From NCBI GenBank assembly GCA_963782465.1, contig CAWAJR010000001.1:620001-684000 (forward strand): a DNA stretch of 64,000 bases, in the 5' to 3' direction. A program made the position numbers and the translations under genes. This DNA is from JAODBJ01 sp963782465. GTDB taxonomy: Bacteria > Actinomycetota > Acidimicrobiia > IMCC26256 > PALSA-610. Positions 1-9,050 of the stretch are shown here, piece after piece (the stretch's first letter is position 1; every line of letters begins with the position of its first letter). The notes beneath the pieces were generated by a model, which was not told the origin of the DNA, ran no database searches, and saw only the letters and a list, made by a program, of their open reading frames with translations.

Positions 1-2
1 CC

Positions 3-770
3 GAGCGCGACCGCCGGCTCGAAGCATTCGCGCGGTGGCGCTGCAACTGGGAGCCGGGCACGCGCTTCGAGTACCACCCGACATCGGCGCACTGGGTGCT
101 CGCCGAGATCATCGAACGCCGCGGCGGCGACGACTACCGGGCCTTCATCCGGCGCCGGATCCTCGAGCCGCTCGGGCTGCGCCGGCTCCGGCTCGGCCGG
201 CTCCCCGGCGACGAGCCGTTCACCGACGTCAACGAACTCCTCGCGGTTGGTGCACCCCCGACACCCGACGAGCTCGAGGCGGTGCTCGGCGTGCGTGAGC
301 TCCCGCTGAGCGACGTCACCACCGAAGCGCTCCTCGGGTTCAACGACCCGGGCGCGCGCGACGTCGGCGTGCCGGGCGGCGGCGGCATCGCGACCGCGGC
401 CGACCTCGCGCTTTTCTACCAGGCGGTGCTCCACAACGCCGCCGACCTGTGGGACGCCGGCGTGCTCGCCGATGTCACCGGCCGGGTCCGCAACACGATG
501 CCCGACTACCTCGGTACCCCGGCCAACCGCGCGCTGGGCGCGGTCGTCGCCGGCGACGACGGCAAGAGCCACCTTCGCGGTATGGGCCATGGCGTCTCGC
601 CTCGTGCGTTCGGCCACAACGGCGCCGGTGGGCAGATCGCGTGGGCCGACCCCGCGACCGGCGTGTCGTTCTGTTACCTGACGAACGGTCTCGACGAGCA
701 CGTGATCCGTGAGGCCCGTCGCACGTCGGGGATCGCGAGTCGCGCCGCGCAGTGCTCGCGTTCCGTCTGA
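3..770 (+). CDS. Serine hydrolase, beta-lactamase/esterase class C-like (5' end missing)
   Basis: The reading frame is open from the window edge, so only the C-terminal 255 residues are visible. The segment YHP at visible residues 24-26 sits where class C beta-lactamase-like esterases carry the Tyr of the YxN motif. Near the C-terminus GHNGAGG fits the HxG/KTG-equivalent strand. The SxxK nucleophile motif would lie upstream of the window. The family hydrolyses esters, lactams or D-amino peptides; the substrate cannot be told. The stop is followed 30 bases later by the acyl-CoA ligase start, so the two may be co-transcribed. Family assignment is fairly safe, function is not. Confidence 0.7.
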   Translation, partial: ERDRRLEAFARWRCNWEPGTRFEYHPTSAHWVLAEIIERRGGDDYRAFIRRRILEPLGLRRLRLGRLPGDEPFTDVNELLAVGAPPTPDELEAVLGVRELPLSDVTTEALLGFNDPGARDVGVPGGGGIATAADLALFYQAVLHNAADLWDAGVLADVTGRVRNTMPDYLGTPANRALGAVVAGDDGKSHLRGMGHGVSPRAFGHNGAGGQIAWADPATGVSFCYLTNGLDEHVIREARRTSGIASRAAQCSRSV

Positions 771-800
771 CGTGCGCGGCATCGAAAGCCAGGAGGCGAC

Positions 801-2339
801 ATGCGAGTGCCGTTGACGGTGAACGACTTCATCGAGCGGGCTGCGCTCGTGTACGGCGAACGGGTCGCGCTCGTCGACGAACCCGACCAGCCGGCCAACG
901 CGTGGCGTGACCTCACCTGGCACGAGGTCGCGGCGGGTGCCCGCGCCCAGGCGGCCGGGCTCGACGCGCTCGGCATCGCCCGCGGCGAACGCATCGCGAT
1001 CGTTTCCCACAACGCGGCACGCCTCTTCATGTCGTTCTTCGGTGTGAGCGGTTGGGGCCGTGTGCTCGTGCCGATCAACTTCCGGCTCAACGCGGAAGAA
1101 GTCGCGTACATCGTCGAGCATTCCGGTGCGACCATGTTGCTGGTCGACCCCGAACTCGAAGACACGCTCCGCGGCGTCGACGCGAAGTACAAGTTCGTAC
1201 TCGGCACCGACGCCGACCGGGAGCTGTACCGCGACGGCGTCGAACCGGAGCCCTGGTCCGAACCCGACGAGGACGCAACGGCCACGATCAACTACACGAG
1301 CGGCACCACGGCACGCCCGAAAGGTGTGCAGCTCGATCATCGAACCCTCTGGATGAACGCCGCCGTGTTCGGCTGGCAGACCGGCGTCAACGATCGCGAC
1401 GTCTACCTGCACACGTTGCCGATGTTCCACTGCAACGGTTGGGGTATGCCGTTCGCGGTCACCGGTATGGGCGGCCGGCACATCGTGCTGCGCAAGGTCG
1501 ACGGTGCCGAGATCCTGCGCCGCGTCGACAACCACGGGGTCACGTTGCTCTGCGGTGCGCCGGCGGTCGTCAACGCGATCCTCGACGCCGCGCCCGCATG
1601 GGGCGACGACGTTCCGGGCCGCGGCACGACCCGCATCGTGGTCGCCGGCGCGCCCCCGCCGACGCGCACGATCGAGCGGGTCGAGACCGAACTCGGCTGG
1701 GAATTCGTCCAGATCTACGGGCTCACGGAAACGGCGCCGCTGCTTACGATGAACCGCGGTCGGGCCGAGTACGACGAGCTCTCACCGGCCGAGCGGGCCG
1801 CCAAACTCGGCCGCGCCGGCGCGCCCTCGCTCGGGGTGCGGATCAAGGTCGACGACGAAGGCGAAGTGCTGGCGCGCGGCAACGTCGTGATGAGCGGGTA
1901 CTGGGAGCAACCCGACGAGACCGCGACGGCGTTGCGCGACGGCTGGTTCCACACCGGCGACGGCGGTTTCGTCGACGGCGACAACTACCTCACGATCTCC
2001 GATCGGAAGAAGGACGTCATCATCTCGGGCGGCGAGAACGTGTCGTCGATCGAGGTCGAGGACTGCATCTTCTCGCACCCCGCGGTCGCGGAGGTCGCGG
2101 TGATCGGTGTCCCCGACGAGAAATGGGGCGAGACGGTCATCGCGCTCGTGGTGGTCGCGTCGGAAGCGCAGGTCACCGAGGTCGAGATCATCGAGCACTG
2201 CCGCGGCCGGTTGTCGCACTTCAAGTGCCCGACGCGCGTCGAGTTCCACGAGACGCTGGCCCGCACGGCGACCGGGAAGTTGCAGAAATTCAAGTTGCGC
2301 GCGCCGTTCTGGGAAGGCAAGGAACGCAAGGTCAACTGA
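801..2339 (+). CDS. Acyl-CoA ligase (FadD-like AMP-binding enzyme)
   Basis: 512 residues, the usual length for medium or long chain fatty acyl-CoA synthetases. The enzyme adenylates a carboxylic acid with ATP and transfers it to CoA. Visible core motifs are the ATP loop YTSGTTARPKG (residues 165-175), YGLTETAP, the GWFHTGD strand, the hinge DRKKDVIISGGEN and the C-terminal lysine in TATGKLQKF. AGGAGG lies five bases before the ATG and fixes the start. Its stop overlaps the stop of the convergent dioxygenase-like gene by 8 bases. The acid substrate is unknown; neighbouring lipid genes make a fatty or isoprenoid acid likely by inference. Confidence 0.9.
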   Translation: MRVPLTVNDFIERAALVYGERVALVDEPDQPANAWRDLTWHEVAAGARAQAAGLDALGIARGERIAIVSHNAARLFMSFFGVSGWGRVLVPINFRLNAEEVAYIVEHSGATMLLVDPELEDTLRGVDAKYKFVLGTDADRELYRDGVEPEPWSEPDEDATATINYTSGTTARPKGVQLDHRTLWMNAAVFGWQTGVNDRDVYLHTLPMFHCNGWGMPFAVTGMGGRHIVLRKVDGAEILRRVDNHGVTLLCGAPAVVNAILDAAPAWGDDVPGRGTTRIVVAGAPPPTRTIERVETELGWEFVQIYGLTETAPLLTMNRGRAEYDELSPAERAAKLGRAGAPSLGVRIKVDDEGEVLARGNVVMSGYWEQPDETATALRDGWFHTGDGGFVDGDNYLTISDRKKDVIISGGENVSSIEVEDCIFSHPAVAEVAVIGVPDEKWGETVIALVVVASEAQVTEVEIIEHCRGRLSHFKCPTRVEFHETLARTATGKLQKFKLRAPFWEGKERKVN

Positions 2340-3090
2340 CGACCGGCACCCAGTCGTTGATCGTGTAGCCGCGCTGCGCTTCGGTGTGGTCGATCGTGCC
2401 GTGGCGCGCGAAGTGGTACACCATCGCGGCGCGCACGCCGTTCGAGGTGTTGTCGGTCGAGAAGTGCATCAGGTGGCTGTCGAACAGCAACAGGTCGCCT
2501 GCGTCGAGGAGCACCGGTTCGGCCACCGCCAGGTCGTGGTCGACGATCTCCACGTAGCCGTAGTTGGCGCCGGGACGACGGTCGGGCACGTGCTCGTGCA
2601 CCGGCTCGTGATGCGACCCCGCGACGACGTGGAGGCAACCGTTCTCGAGCGTCGCCGGCGTGACGGCAAGCCACGCGCCGACGACGGGACGCGCCGGCTC
2701 GAACGGGAAGTAGTACGAGTCCTGGTGGCACGGCTGGCCCCAAGCGCCGGGGTTCTTGAAGATGAACTGCGAGAGGAAGCAGTCGAGTGGGCCGGTGCCG
2801 AGCAGCGAGGCGACCAGCGCGACGAGGTCGGTTCGGGTCGCGAACGCGTGGAACGTCGGGTCTCGGTGCAAGCGGAAGATCTTCGACACGAGCGCTTCGG
2901 GCTCGGCGTCGCGGCCGCGGAGGTTCGCCTCGGGCATCACGAACGCGGGTTCGACGCCTTCGCCCGCGGCGGCCCGGCGCGCGAGGTCGATCACCCGATC
3001 GAGCATCGGCGCGCACTCGCCGGCCGCGAATCCCCGTCGGATGACGAAACCGTCGCGGTCGTAGGCCGCTTGCTCGGCGCCGGTCAGCAC
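2332..3090 (-). CDS. Phytanoyl-CoA dioxygenase (PhyH) family protein
   Basis: 252 residues starting at GTG; an in-frame stop lies a few codons upstream, so no longer form is possible. The iron-binding facial triad is visible: HQD in CHQDSYYF for the HxD pair and a distal His followed by Arg in the C-terminal third. Such Fe(II)/2-oxoglutarate oxygenases hydroxylate acyl-CoAs or small metabolites; bacterial members act on very diverse substrates, so the name is a family name only. It converges on the acyl-CoA ligase gene with an 8-base tail overlap, and its start faces the divergent DNA glycosylase gene. Confidence 0.8.
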   Translation of the reverse strand: MLTGAEQAAYDRDGFVIRRGFAAGECAPMLDRVIDLARRAAAGEGVEPAFVMPEANLRGRDAEPEALVSKIFRLHRDPTFHAFATRTDLVALVASLLGTGPLDCFLSQFIFKNPGAWGQPCHQDSYYFPFEPARPVVGAWLAVTPATLENGCLHVVAGSHHEPVHEHVPDRRPGANYGYVEIVDHDLAVAEPVLLDAGDLLLFDSHLMHFSTDNTSNGVRAAMVYHFARHGTIDHTEAQRGYTINDWVPVVS

Positions 3091-3151
3091 GCGTGCATTG
3101 AATCACCGGCATCGCCGCCCGTCGCGACGATCGACCCGTAGGATCGCCCGC

Positions 3152-4084
3152 GTGCCGATGACGAGTCGCGTGCGCGCCGTTCGCTGCGACGCGATCGTCG
3201 ATGTCCACCTCACGTACGGGCTGCTGGTCCGAGGCGTCTACGACCCGACCTCCCGTTTTGTCGCGGGTGACTGGCTCCGGGCGTGGCACACACCGGCGGG
3301 GCCGGTCAGCACGCGAGTTGCGCCGGTTCCGGGCGACGGCGCCGTCGAGGTCGAAGCCTGGGGTGACGGCGCGGAATGGGCCCTCGCTCACGCGGGCGAC
3401 ATCGTCGGCGACGACAGCGGGCGAGCGGGCTTCGACCCGGCGCACCCGCTGCTGCAGGCCCTGGCCCGCCGTCTTCCCGGTCTGCGGTTCACGCGCCTGC
3501 GCTCGGTGTACGACGCCGCGATCGCGACGGTGCTGGAGCAGCGCGTCACGTCGGTGGAGAGCCGCCGCACGTGGGCACGACTCGTGCGTGTTTGGGGTGA
3601 GCCCGCGCCCGGTCCGTACCGGCTGCGGATCGCGCCCGCGCCGAGCGTGCTCGCGCAGGTACCCGACCACGAACGGCACGCCCTCGGTATCGAAGGGCGG
3701 AGGGGCGAGACACTGGCGCGCGTCGCGCGGGAGGCCGCGGCGCTCGACCGGGCGGCCGCCCTCGACGGCGGCGAGCTCGCGCAACGCTTGGGTTCGATCC
3801 CCGGCATCGGGCCGTGGACCGCCGCGCACCTGCTGCTGGCGGTGCAGGGCGACGCCGATGCGGTCCCGATCGGCGACTGGCACCTCCCGTCGCACATCGC
3901 CTACGCCCTGCGCGGCGAACGCCGCGCCGGCGATGCCCGCCTGCTCGAACTGCTCGAACCGTTCCGCCCGCAACACGCGTGGGCGTGGCGGCTCATCGCC
4001 GCCGGATTTCCGCTCCCGCCCCGCCGCGCCCCGCGGGCGAGTATCCCCGATCTTCTCCGTCACGAGCGCGCTCGGCGCCGCTGA
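3152..4084 (+). CDS. DNA-3-methyladenine glycosylase, AlkA/HhH-GPD family
   Basis: About 310 residues. It removes alkylated bases to begin base excision repair. The helix-hairpin-helix and Gly/Pro-Asp signature is clear: SIPGIGPWTA followed by GDADAVPIGDWHLP, whose Asp in PIGD is the expected catalytic residue. The open frame extends upstream to 3098, but I chose GTG at 3152 because AGGA sits eight bases before it and the upstream residues are Arg-rich and unlike the family; ATG at 3158 is an alternative. No Ada-type methyltransferase domain is attached. It converges on the aldo/keto reductase gene. Confidence 0.85.
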   Translation: MPMTSRVRAVRCDAIVDVHLTYGLLVRGVYDPTSRFVAGDWLRAWHTPAGPVSTRVAPVPGDGAVEVEAWGDGAEWALAHAGDIVGDDSGRAGFDPAHPLLQALARRLPGLRFTRLRSVYDAAIATVLEQRVTSVESRRTWARLVRVWGEPAPGPYRLRIAPAPSVLAQVPDHERHALGIEGRRGETLARVAREAAALDRAAALDGGELAQRLGSIPGIGPWTAAHLLLAVQGDADAVPIGDWHLPSHIAYALRGERRAGDARLLELLEPFRPQHAWAWRLIAAGFPLPPRRAPRASIPDLLRHERARRR

Positions 4085-4100
4085 CGGCGTCGTGGGCGCT

Positions 4101-5120
4101 TCAGGGGAGGCGGAGCTCGTCGAGAACGTCGTCGTCGAAGAAGACGGCGCGCCAGCCGTCGGTTTCGGGTGCGGGCGGCGTGACGAGGGAGTCGAGGCGG
4201 CCGAGCTGGTCGGCGTCGAGGGCGATCTCGCCGGCGCGGATGTTCTCGTAGAGCTGGCGGATCGAACTGGCGCCGAGCAGCACCGACGAGACAACGGGGC
4301 GGGTGAGCAGCCACGCGATCGCGACCTGCGCCGGCGTGGCGTCGAGCTCGGAGCTCACGGCCCGTAGCGTTTCGTTCGCGGCGTAACCGGTGTTCGGGTC
4401 GACGGCGGGGTACGGCAACGTCGTGCGGCGATCTTCGATCGTCCCGCCGGCCCGGTCGTACTTGCCGGTCAGGAAACCTCCGGCCAGCGGGCTCGCGACG
4501 ATCACGCCGAGCCCACTGCGTTCGGCGAGCGGCAGGGCCTCCCGCTCTGCGTCGCGCCCGACGAGTGAGTAGTACTGCACCATCGTCGAGAAGGTCCGCC
4601 GATCGTGCGCCCACTGGGTGCCCATCGCGAGCGCGGCTTCCCAGGCCGGGAAGTGCGAGAAGCCGACGTAGCGCACGAGCCCACGCCGTACGACGTCGTC
4701 GAGGGCGCGCGCCGTCTCGTCGAAGGGGGTGTTCGGGTCGGGTTCGGCGACGTGCAGGATGTCGATCCAGTCGGTGCCGAGCCGGCGCGCGCTCGCCTCG
4801 CACGACGAGACGATGTGCGCGTACGAGAGGCCACCCGTGTTGACGCGGTTCGAGAAGTGGCCGCCCACCTTCGTCGAGATGATCACCTCGCTGCGCCGCT
4901 CGCCGAGCGAGTGGCCGAGGATCTCCTCCGACTGGCCGCCGTGGTAGTGGTCGGCGGTGTCGAACAGGTTCACTCCGGCGTCGAGCGCGCGGTGCACCAT
5001 CCGGTCGGCGGTGGGCTGGTCGACCTTCGCGAGCGCGCCGGTGCCCCGCCCGAAGGTGAGCGTTCCGATGCCCAGTTCCGAGACCTGGAGCCCGGTCGTG
5101 CCGAGCGCGCGGTACTTCAC
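4101..5120 (-). CDS. Aldo/keto reductase
   Basis: 339 residues, typical for bacterial NADPH-dependent aldo/keto reductases with a (beta/alpha)8 barrel. The catalytic tetrad is visible as Asp54 and Tyr59 (DTADHY), Lys84 (ISTKVG) and His123 (ILHVAEP). The frame runs 48 codons further upstream, but GTG at 5120 begins VKYRALGTTGLQVSELGIGT, the standard family N-terminus, and a GGGAGGG sequence lies just before it. Substrate is probably a sugar or carbonyl compound, unknown. It is transcribed alone, with a 180-base divergent spacer to the next gene. Confidence 0.9.
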   Translation of the reverse strand: MKYRALGTTGLQVSELGIGTLTFGRGTGALAKVDQPTADRMVHRALDAGVNLFDTADHYHGGQSEEILGHSLGERRSEVIISTKVGGHFSNRVNTGGLSYAHIVSSCEASARRLGTDWIDILHVAEPDPNTPFDETARALDDVVRRGLVRYVGFSHFPAWEAALAMGTQWAHDRRTFSTMVQYYSLVGRDAEREALPLAERSGLGVIVASPLAGGFLTGKYDRAGGTIEDRRTTLPYPAVDPNTGYAANETLRAVSSELDATPAQVAIAWLLTRPVVSSVLLGASSIRQLYENIRAGEIALDADQLGRLDSLVTPPAPETDGWRAVFFDDDVLDELRLP

Positions 5121-5300
5121 GTCATCCCTCCCGGGGATCGACTGCTGACTACATAGTGTGGCGCGGCGGTGACCGTCCGTCATGCACATTGAGCAAACAT
5201 TTACGGAGCCCCACGGCAAGGGGCGCTGGAGGGCGGTTTCGCACTCCTTGCCGGGCCCGTACACTCGCCCGCGTCGTCATGCCAACCCGGGGGGAAGTGC

Positions 5301-6426
5301 ATGAACGTTCGCAAGCTTGGCACCATCTTGGTCGCCGCGGGCACCGTGGGAGCGGTCGGGGGGCTGGTCGCCGACGGTATCCAGCTGTCTCGTGACTCCT
5401 CGCTCCTGTCGCGGCACGGGGCACTCGACCCGGCGCGGCCGGCCTGCATCGTGTTCTTCGCCGGTCTCGCGATCGTCGCGGCCGGGGCGGCGCTGATGCT
5501 CTTCGACGCCGTCCTCTACGAGCCGGGCGACGGCCGGGCCCCGAAACGGCGGCGTTTCCTACAGGTCGCGGTCCCGATCATCGCCGTCGCGCTGGCCGGC
5601 GGGGGCGCGGCGCTCGCCGCGGCCTCGTCGCCGCTCGGCAAGGCGAACCCGACCAGCGCGACCGCGCTCATCGCGACCAAGAAGCCCCCGGCGGTCACCA
5701 GCACGACCGCGGCGGCCGCCTCCGACGGTGTCGTCGTCGCCGGTTCGGCGACCGGCAAGTCGCCGTGCGAGAAGGCGGCGCCGACCCCGGCGTCGCCCGG
5801 CGAAGTCGGGACCGGGCAGGGAGGCTCGGCGATCAGCGCCGCGGCCGCGGCGGCGGAGACCCACGGCGAGCGCGGCCTGGTCGTCCAACAACCGCTCACC
5901 GAGTCGCAGCGTGTCTCGCTCGAGTGGCAGATGGCTGCCGCGCGCGCCGTCGCCGAGAAGTACCCGACCGTCGCGTCGGCCGAAGCGGCGGGCTATCGCC
6001 TCTCCACCGTGTACGTGCCGTGCATCGGCGCGCACTACACGAACGTTTCGCTCGTCGGGCGGTTCGACCCGGCGAAACCCTCGGAACTGCTCTACGACGG
6101 CACCCGTCCCGACTCGAAGATCGTCGGGCTGAGCTACTTCGTGTTCCACCCCGGCGGCGCGCCGGCCGGTTTCGCGGGCCCGAACGACCACTGGCACCAG
6201 CACAACAGCAACGGCGGACTGTGCTTCGGCCGGAACGGGACCGTGATCGGCGGCGAGGACACCGAGCGCGAAGCAGTGCGCGGCCAGCGGCGGGCAGAAG
6301 CACCTGCTGACCGACGCCTGGATGGTGCACGCGTGGGTCGTGCCGGGCTTCGAGTGCAGCTGGGGCGTGTTCTCCGGTGAGTGCCCCGAACTCGGCGGGA
6401 AACTCGGCGGCACCGCCTGGAACTGA
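5301..6426 (+). pseudogene. Membrane-anchored protein of unknown function with a frameshift near its 3' end
   Basis: I do not recognise the family. ATG at 5301 follows GGGGGGAAG. Three hydrophobic segments (roughly residues 5-25, 47-70 and 86-110) are followed by a Thr/Ala/Ser-rich linker and an extracytoplasmic-looking domain with CIGAHYTN, GLSYFVFHPGG and HWHQH (residues 297-301), which could bind metal. After about position 6260 this frame becomes Arg-rich nonsense and stops at 6380. The frame one base ahead instead reads HLLTDAWMVHAWVVPGFEC and ends WN-stop at 6426, a natural continuation. One extra base between about 6260 and 6294 explains it. It may be a sequencing indel rather than a true pseudogene. 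Restored length is about 374 residues. Confidence 0.65.
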
Positions 6427-6443
6427 GCCCGACCGGCGCTCGC

Positions 6444-6815
6444 TCACTCAGGCGTGTGGCAGACCGCTTCGACGTTGTTGCCGTCGGGGTCGCGTACAAA
6501 CCCGCCGTAGTAATTGGGGTGGTACTCGGGCCACAACCGCGGTTCGTGCAGCACCTCGGCGCCCGCCGACCTCGCGGCGGCGACGAACGCGTTGACCGCG
6601 GCCCGGTCGGGCGCGCTGAACGCGAGATGTGATTCGCGGAAGCCGTCACCCGTGTTGCGCGGGCCGATCCAGAATTCGGGCCGGGGCGGGACGCCGTACC
6701 CGACCACTTCGCCGAAATCCATGACCCGCGTCCCACCGAGCGTTGCGAGCACCGCGTCGTAGAACGCCGCGCTCGCGGCGACGTCGGCGCACTGGATGGA
6801 CACGTGGTCGATCAT
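6444..6815 (-). CDS. VOC/glyoxalase-fold protein
   Basis: 123 residues, one vicinal oxygen chelate module pair: IDHVSIQCADVAASAAFY at the N-terminus and YYGGFVRDPDGNNVEAVCH at the C-terminus with the usual metal-ligand His and Glu positions. The family covers glyoxalases, dioxygenases and resistance proteins, so the reaction is open. ATG at 6815 was chosen over an upstream frame extension because it forms an ATGA overlap with the stop of the upstream gene, implying translational coupling. Confidence 0.8.
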   Translation of the reverse strand: MIDHVSIQCADVAASAAFYDAVLATLGGTRVMDFGEVVGYGVPPRPEFWIGPRNTGDGFRESHLAFSAPDRAAVNAFVAAARSAGAEVLHEPRLWPEYHPNYYGGFVRDPDGNNVEAVCHTPE

Positions 6816-7516
6816 GCGAGCGGGCTCCAGGTCGCCGACCGCAGCAGCCGGCTCTCCCAATCGTCGCGCACGGCGAGCGCGTCGTGCATCCAGGTACCGG
6901 GCGCGCGTACCTCGGCCGGCAGGTCGCGGGTGAACAGGCCGGGCAACCGTTCGGGGAAATCGACTCGCTGCCAGAGCACCACCTCACGCCGCCGCGGCGC
7001 GCCCAGCGCGGCCTGGAAGCACGCCGTCAGCGTGAGCAGCGAACGTTCGCTGCGTACCTCGAGGCTCGGGGCGTAGTGAGTACGAGCGGCTTCGAGGTAG
7101 TCGTCGAGCTTCGCTTCGTGCGGCCACGCGCTGTCTTCCATGTAGAGCACCGAGGCGTGCTGCGCGGCGTCGACCGGGACGGTCGCGAGGTCGACGTCCT
7201 GCAGCGGTGACCAATCGACCGGGAGCAGCAACTTGCCCTGCACCTCGTGCCGGGTGCGATCGATGTCGGCGGCCCAGGCGCGCAAGTCGCCCGTTTGGAC
7301 CCGTTTGGCCAGCCGTTCGTAGGCCACGCCGTCGCGCAGGCCGGTGATGGTGACGACCTGGTACGCCCGACCGGTGCCGAATGCGAGCCGGAGGAACCAG
7401 AGCAGGCGGGCGTCGTCGGTTCCCGCCAGTTCCGGCAGCCAGCCGTCGCGATACGCGGCTTCGAAGGTGTCTTCGTGAGCACCGGCGACGGTATGGGTTT
7501 CGTGCAGGAAGAGCAT
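6812..7516 (-). CDS. Conserved protein, possible NIPSNAP-like dimeric alpha/beta barrel
   Basis: 234 residues from the ATG at 7516, which starts MLFLHETHTVAGAHEDTFE; the upstream open frame is Arg/Ala-rich and looks non-coding. The sequence shows two similar halves, each beginning with a short beta strand and a long helix (around residues 1-60 and 120-190), which resembles NIPSNAP or other dimeric alpha/beta-barrel proteins, but I see no decisive motif. It is the first gene of a two-gene unit with the VOC protein, coupled by a 4-base overlap, so it may act on the same small molecule. Confidence 0.55.
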   Translation of the reverse strand: MLFLHETHTVAGAHEDTFEAAYRDGWLPELAGTDDARLLWFLRLAFGTGRAYQVVTITGLRDGVAYERLAKRVQTGDLRAWAADIDRTRHEVQGKLLLPVDWSPLQDVDLATVPVDAAQHASVLYMEDSAWPHEAKLDDYLEAARTHYAPSLEVRSERSLLTLTACFQAALGAPRRREVVLWQRVDFPERLPGLFTRDLPAEVRAPGTWMHDALAVRDDWESRLLRSATWSPLA

Positions 7517-7708
7517 CTCGGGATGTTCGCACGAACCCGGGGGTGCGTGCCGGGCCGGGCGCGCCCGGGGGATGCGCGCGCAGCGTGAATGACGCGAATA
7601 CGTTGCTCGCCCAACACACACCTGTGTCTCCAGCAGTCGGTGCGCGGCGCCGAAACACCTGAGTGAAGCACGTCACATTGGCGACCTTGACGACTTGGGA
7701 GGGTGGTC

Positions 7709-7882
7709 ATGGAAACCGGCGAGGTGAAAGTTCACGAGAAGGACCGGGCGTTGTTCGAGCGCATCGACGAAACGCTCGCCGCGTACGACGCCAACACCGA
7801 ATCACTGCCGTCGTACCTGCGCGGTTACGCCGAGGAACTCGACGGCCTCCACTCGCACGTGCGCGCCCAGCGCCGTCGCTGA
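7709..7882 (+). CDS. Small acidic/helical protein of unknown function (57 aa)
   Basis: A 57-codon frame with start METGEVKVHEKDRALFER and a Lys/Arg-rich end AQRRR. It is supported by a good ribosome-binding site (GGGAGGG six bases before ATG) and third-position GC bias. The predicted protein is mostly alpha-helical with no membrane segment or cysteine. I recognise no family. It stands alone between two minus-strand genes and is followed directly by a hairpin terminator, which supports its being a real transcription unit. Confidence 0.6.
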   Translation: METGEVKVHEKDRALFERIDETLAAYDANTESLPSYLRGYAEELDGLHSHVRAQRRR

Positions 7883-7894
7883 TCGCGACGACAC

Positions 7895-7921
7895 GAGGCG
7901 GCGCGCGTTCGCGCGCGCCTC
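7895..7921. terminator. GC-rich hairpin between convergent genes
   Basis: GAGGCG-G-CGCGC pairs with GCGCG-CGCCTC around a GTTC loop, giving an 11 base-pair stem with one bulged G. It lies between the small + strand gene and the end of serC on the minus strand and could terminate both. No U-tract follows, as is common in high-GC actinobacteria. Confidence 0.5.
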
Positions 7922-9038
7922 AGAGGCGTTCGATCACGTAGTCGATCGCGCCGGTGAGTGCGTCGATGTCGTCGGGCTCGATCGCCGGGAACAGCGCGAT
8001 GCGCAACTGGTTGCGCCCCAACTTCCGGTACGGCTCGGTGTCGACGACACCGTTCTCGCGGAGTACCGCGGCGACCTGCTTGGCATCGACCGTGTCGTCG
8101 AAATCGATCGTGGCCGTGACATGGCTGCGGTACGCATGTTCGGCGACGAACGGCGTTGCGTGCTCGTGCTTGTCGGCCCACGCGTAGACGGTCTGGGCCG
8201 AACGATCACATCGTGACGCCGCCCATTCGGCGCCGCCGTTCTCGATGATCCACTCGACCTGGTCGGCGAGCAGGAACAGCGTTGCGAGTGCGGGTGTGTT
8301 GTACGTCTGGTCGAGGCGCGAGTTGTCGAGCGCGATCCCCAGATCGAGTGAAGGCGGTTGCCACCGTCCCGAAGTCCGGATGCGTTCGATGCGTTCGATC
8401 GCGGCCGGTGAGCAGCAGGCGAGCCACAGCCCGGCATCGCATGCGAAACACTTCTGCGGTGCGAAGTAGTAGACGTCGAAGGAGTTCGGCGCGACGCGGA
8501 GACCGCCGGCCGCCGAGGTCGCGTCGACGAGAACGAGCCCGTCGCCGTGCACGGGCCGGTGGAGCGGGACCATGACACCGGTGCTGGTCTCGTTGTGCGG
8601 GTACGCGTAGACGTCGGTGTCGACCGTGGTGCCGACCTTGGGCGGGAGCCCGGGCGCGGTCTCGATCACGGTGGGGTCTTCGAGGTGCGGCGCGCCGCGG
8701 GTGACCGCCGCGAACTTCGACGAGAACTCGCCGATCACCACGTGGGTGGCGCGCTGCTCCACGAGGCCGAAGGCGGCGGCGTCCCAGAACGCGGTGCTCC
8801 CGCCGTTCCCCAGCAGCACTTCGTACCCGGCGGGGAGGGCGAACAGGTGCGCCATCCCTTCGCGGATGCGGTGCACCACGGCGCGGACGCCGTCGCGCCG
8901 ATGGCTGGTGCCCATGTAGGTGGGGGCGACCCGAGCGAGTGCTTCGACCGCTTCGGTGCGCACCTTCGACGGTCCGGAACCGAAACGCCCGTCGCTCGGG
9001 AGCAGGGACGGGGGGATGACGATGGAGGAGGTAGGCAT
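7920..9038 (-). CDS. serC: Phosphoserine aminotransferase
   Basis: 372 residues, the length and N-terminus (LLPSDGRFGSGPSKVR) of the actinobacterial type of SerC. It is a PLP enzyme converting 3-phosphohydroxypyruvate and glutamate to phosphoserine and 2-oxoglutarate in serine synthesis, and can serve pyridoxine synthesis. The PLP lysine is in FAPQKCFACDAG; other signatures are PTYMGTSHRR and the ATSAAGG strand before it. The gene overlaps the terminator hairpin at its end. No serA or serB is in the window. Confidence 0.92.
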   Translation of the reverse strand: MPTSSIVIPPSLLPSDGRFGSGPSKVRTEAVEALARVAPTYMGTSHRRDGVRAVVHRIREGMAHLFALPAGYEVLLGNGGSTAFWDAAAFGLVEQRATHVVIGEFSSKFAAVTRGAPHLEDPTVIETAPGLPPKVGTTVDTDVYAYPHNETSTGVMVPLHRPVHGDGLVLVDATSAAGGLRVAPNSFDVYYFAPQKCFACDAGLWLACCSPAAIERIERIRTSGRWQPPSLDLGIALDNSRLDQTYNTPALATLFLLADQVEWIIENGGAEWAASRCDRSAQTVYAWADKHEHATPFVAEHAYRSHVTATIDFDDTVDAKQVAAVLRENGVVDTEPYRKLGRNQLRIALFPAIEPDDIDALTGAIDYVIERL

Positions 9039-9050
9039 GACCCTCCGAGG

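Noticed and set aside
3789..3806. GGGTTCGATCCCCGG, a T-arm-like sequence
   Set aside because: It encodes LGSIPGIG of the DNA glycosylase and no cloverleaf surrounds it.
1985..4294. 769-codon open frame on the minus strand
   Set aside because: Runs antisense to the acyl-CoA ligase and glycosylase and out of frame through the PhyH gene; low-complexity Arg/Ser content.
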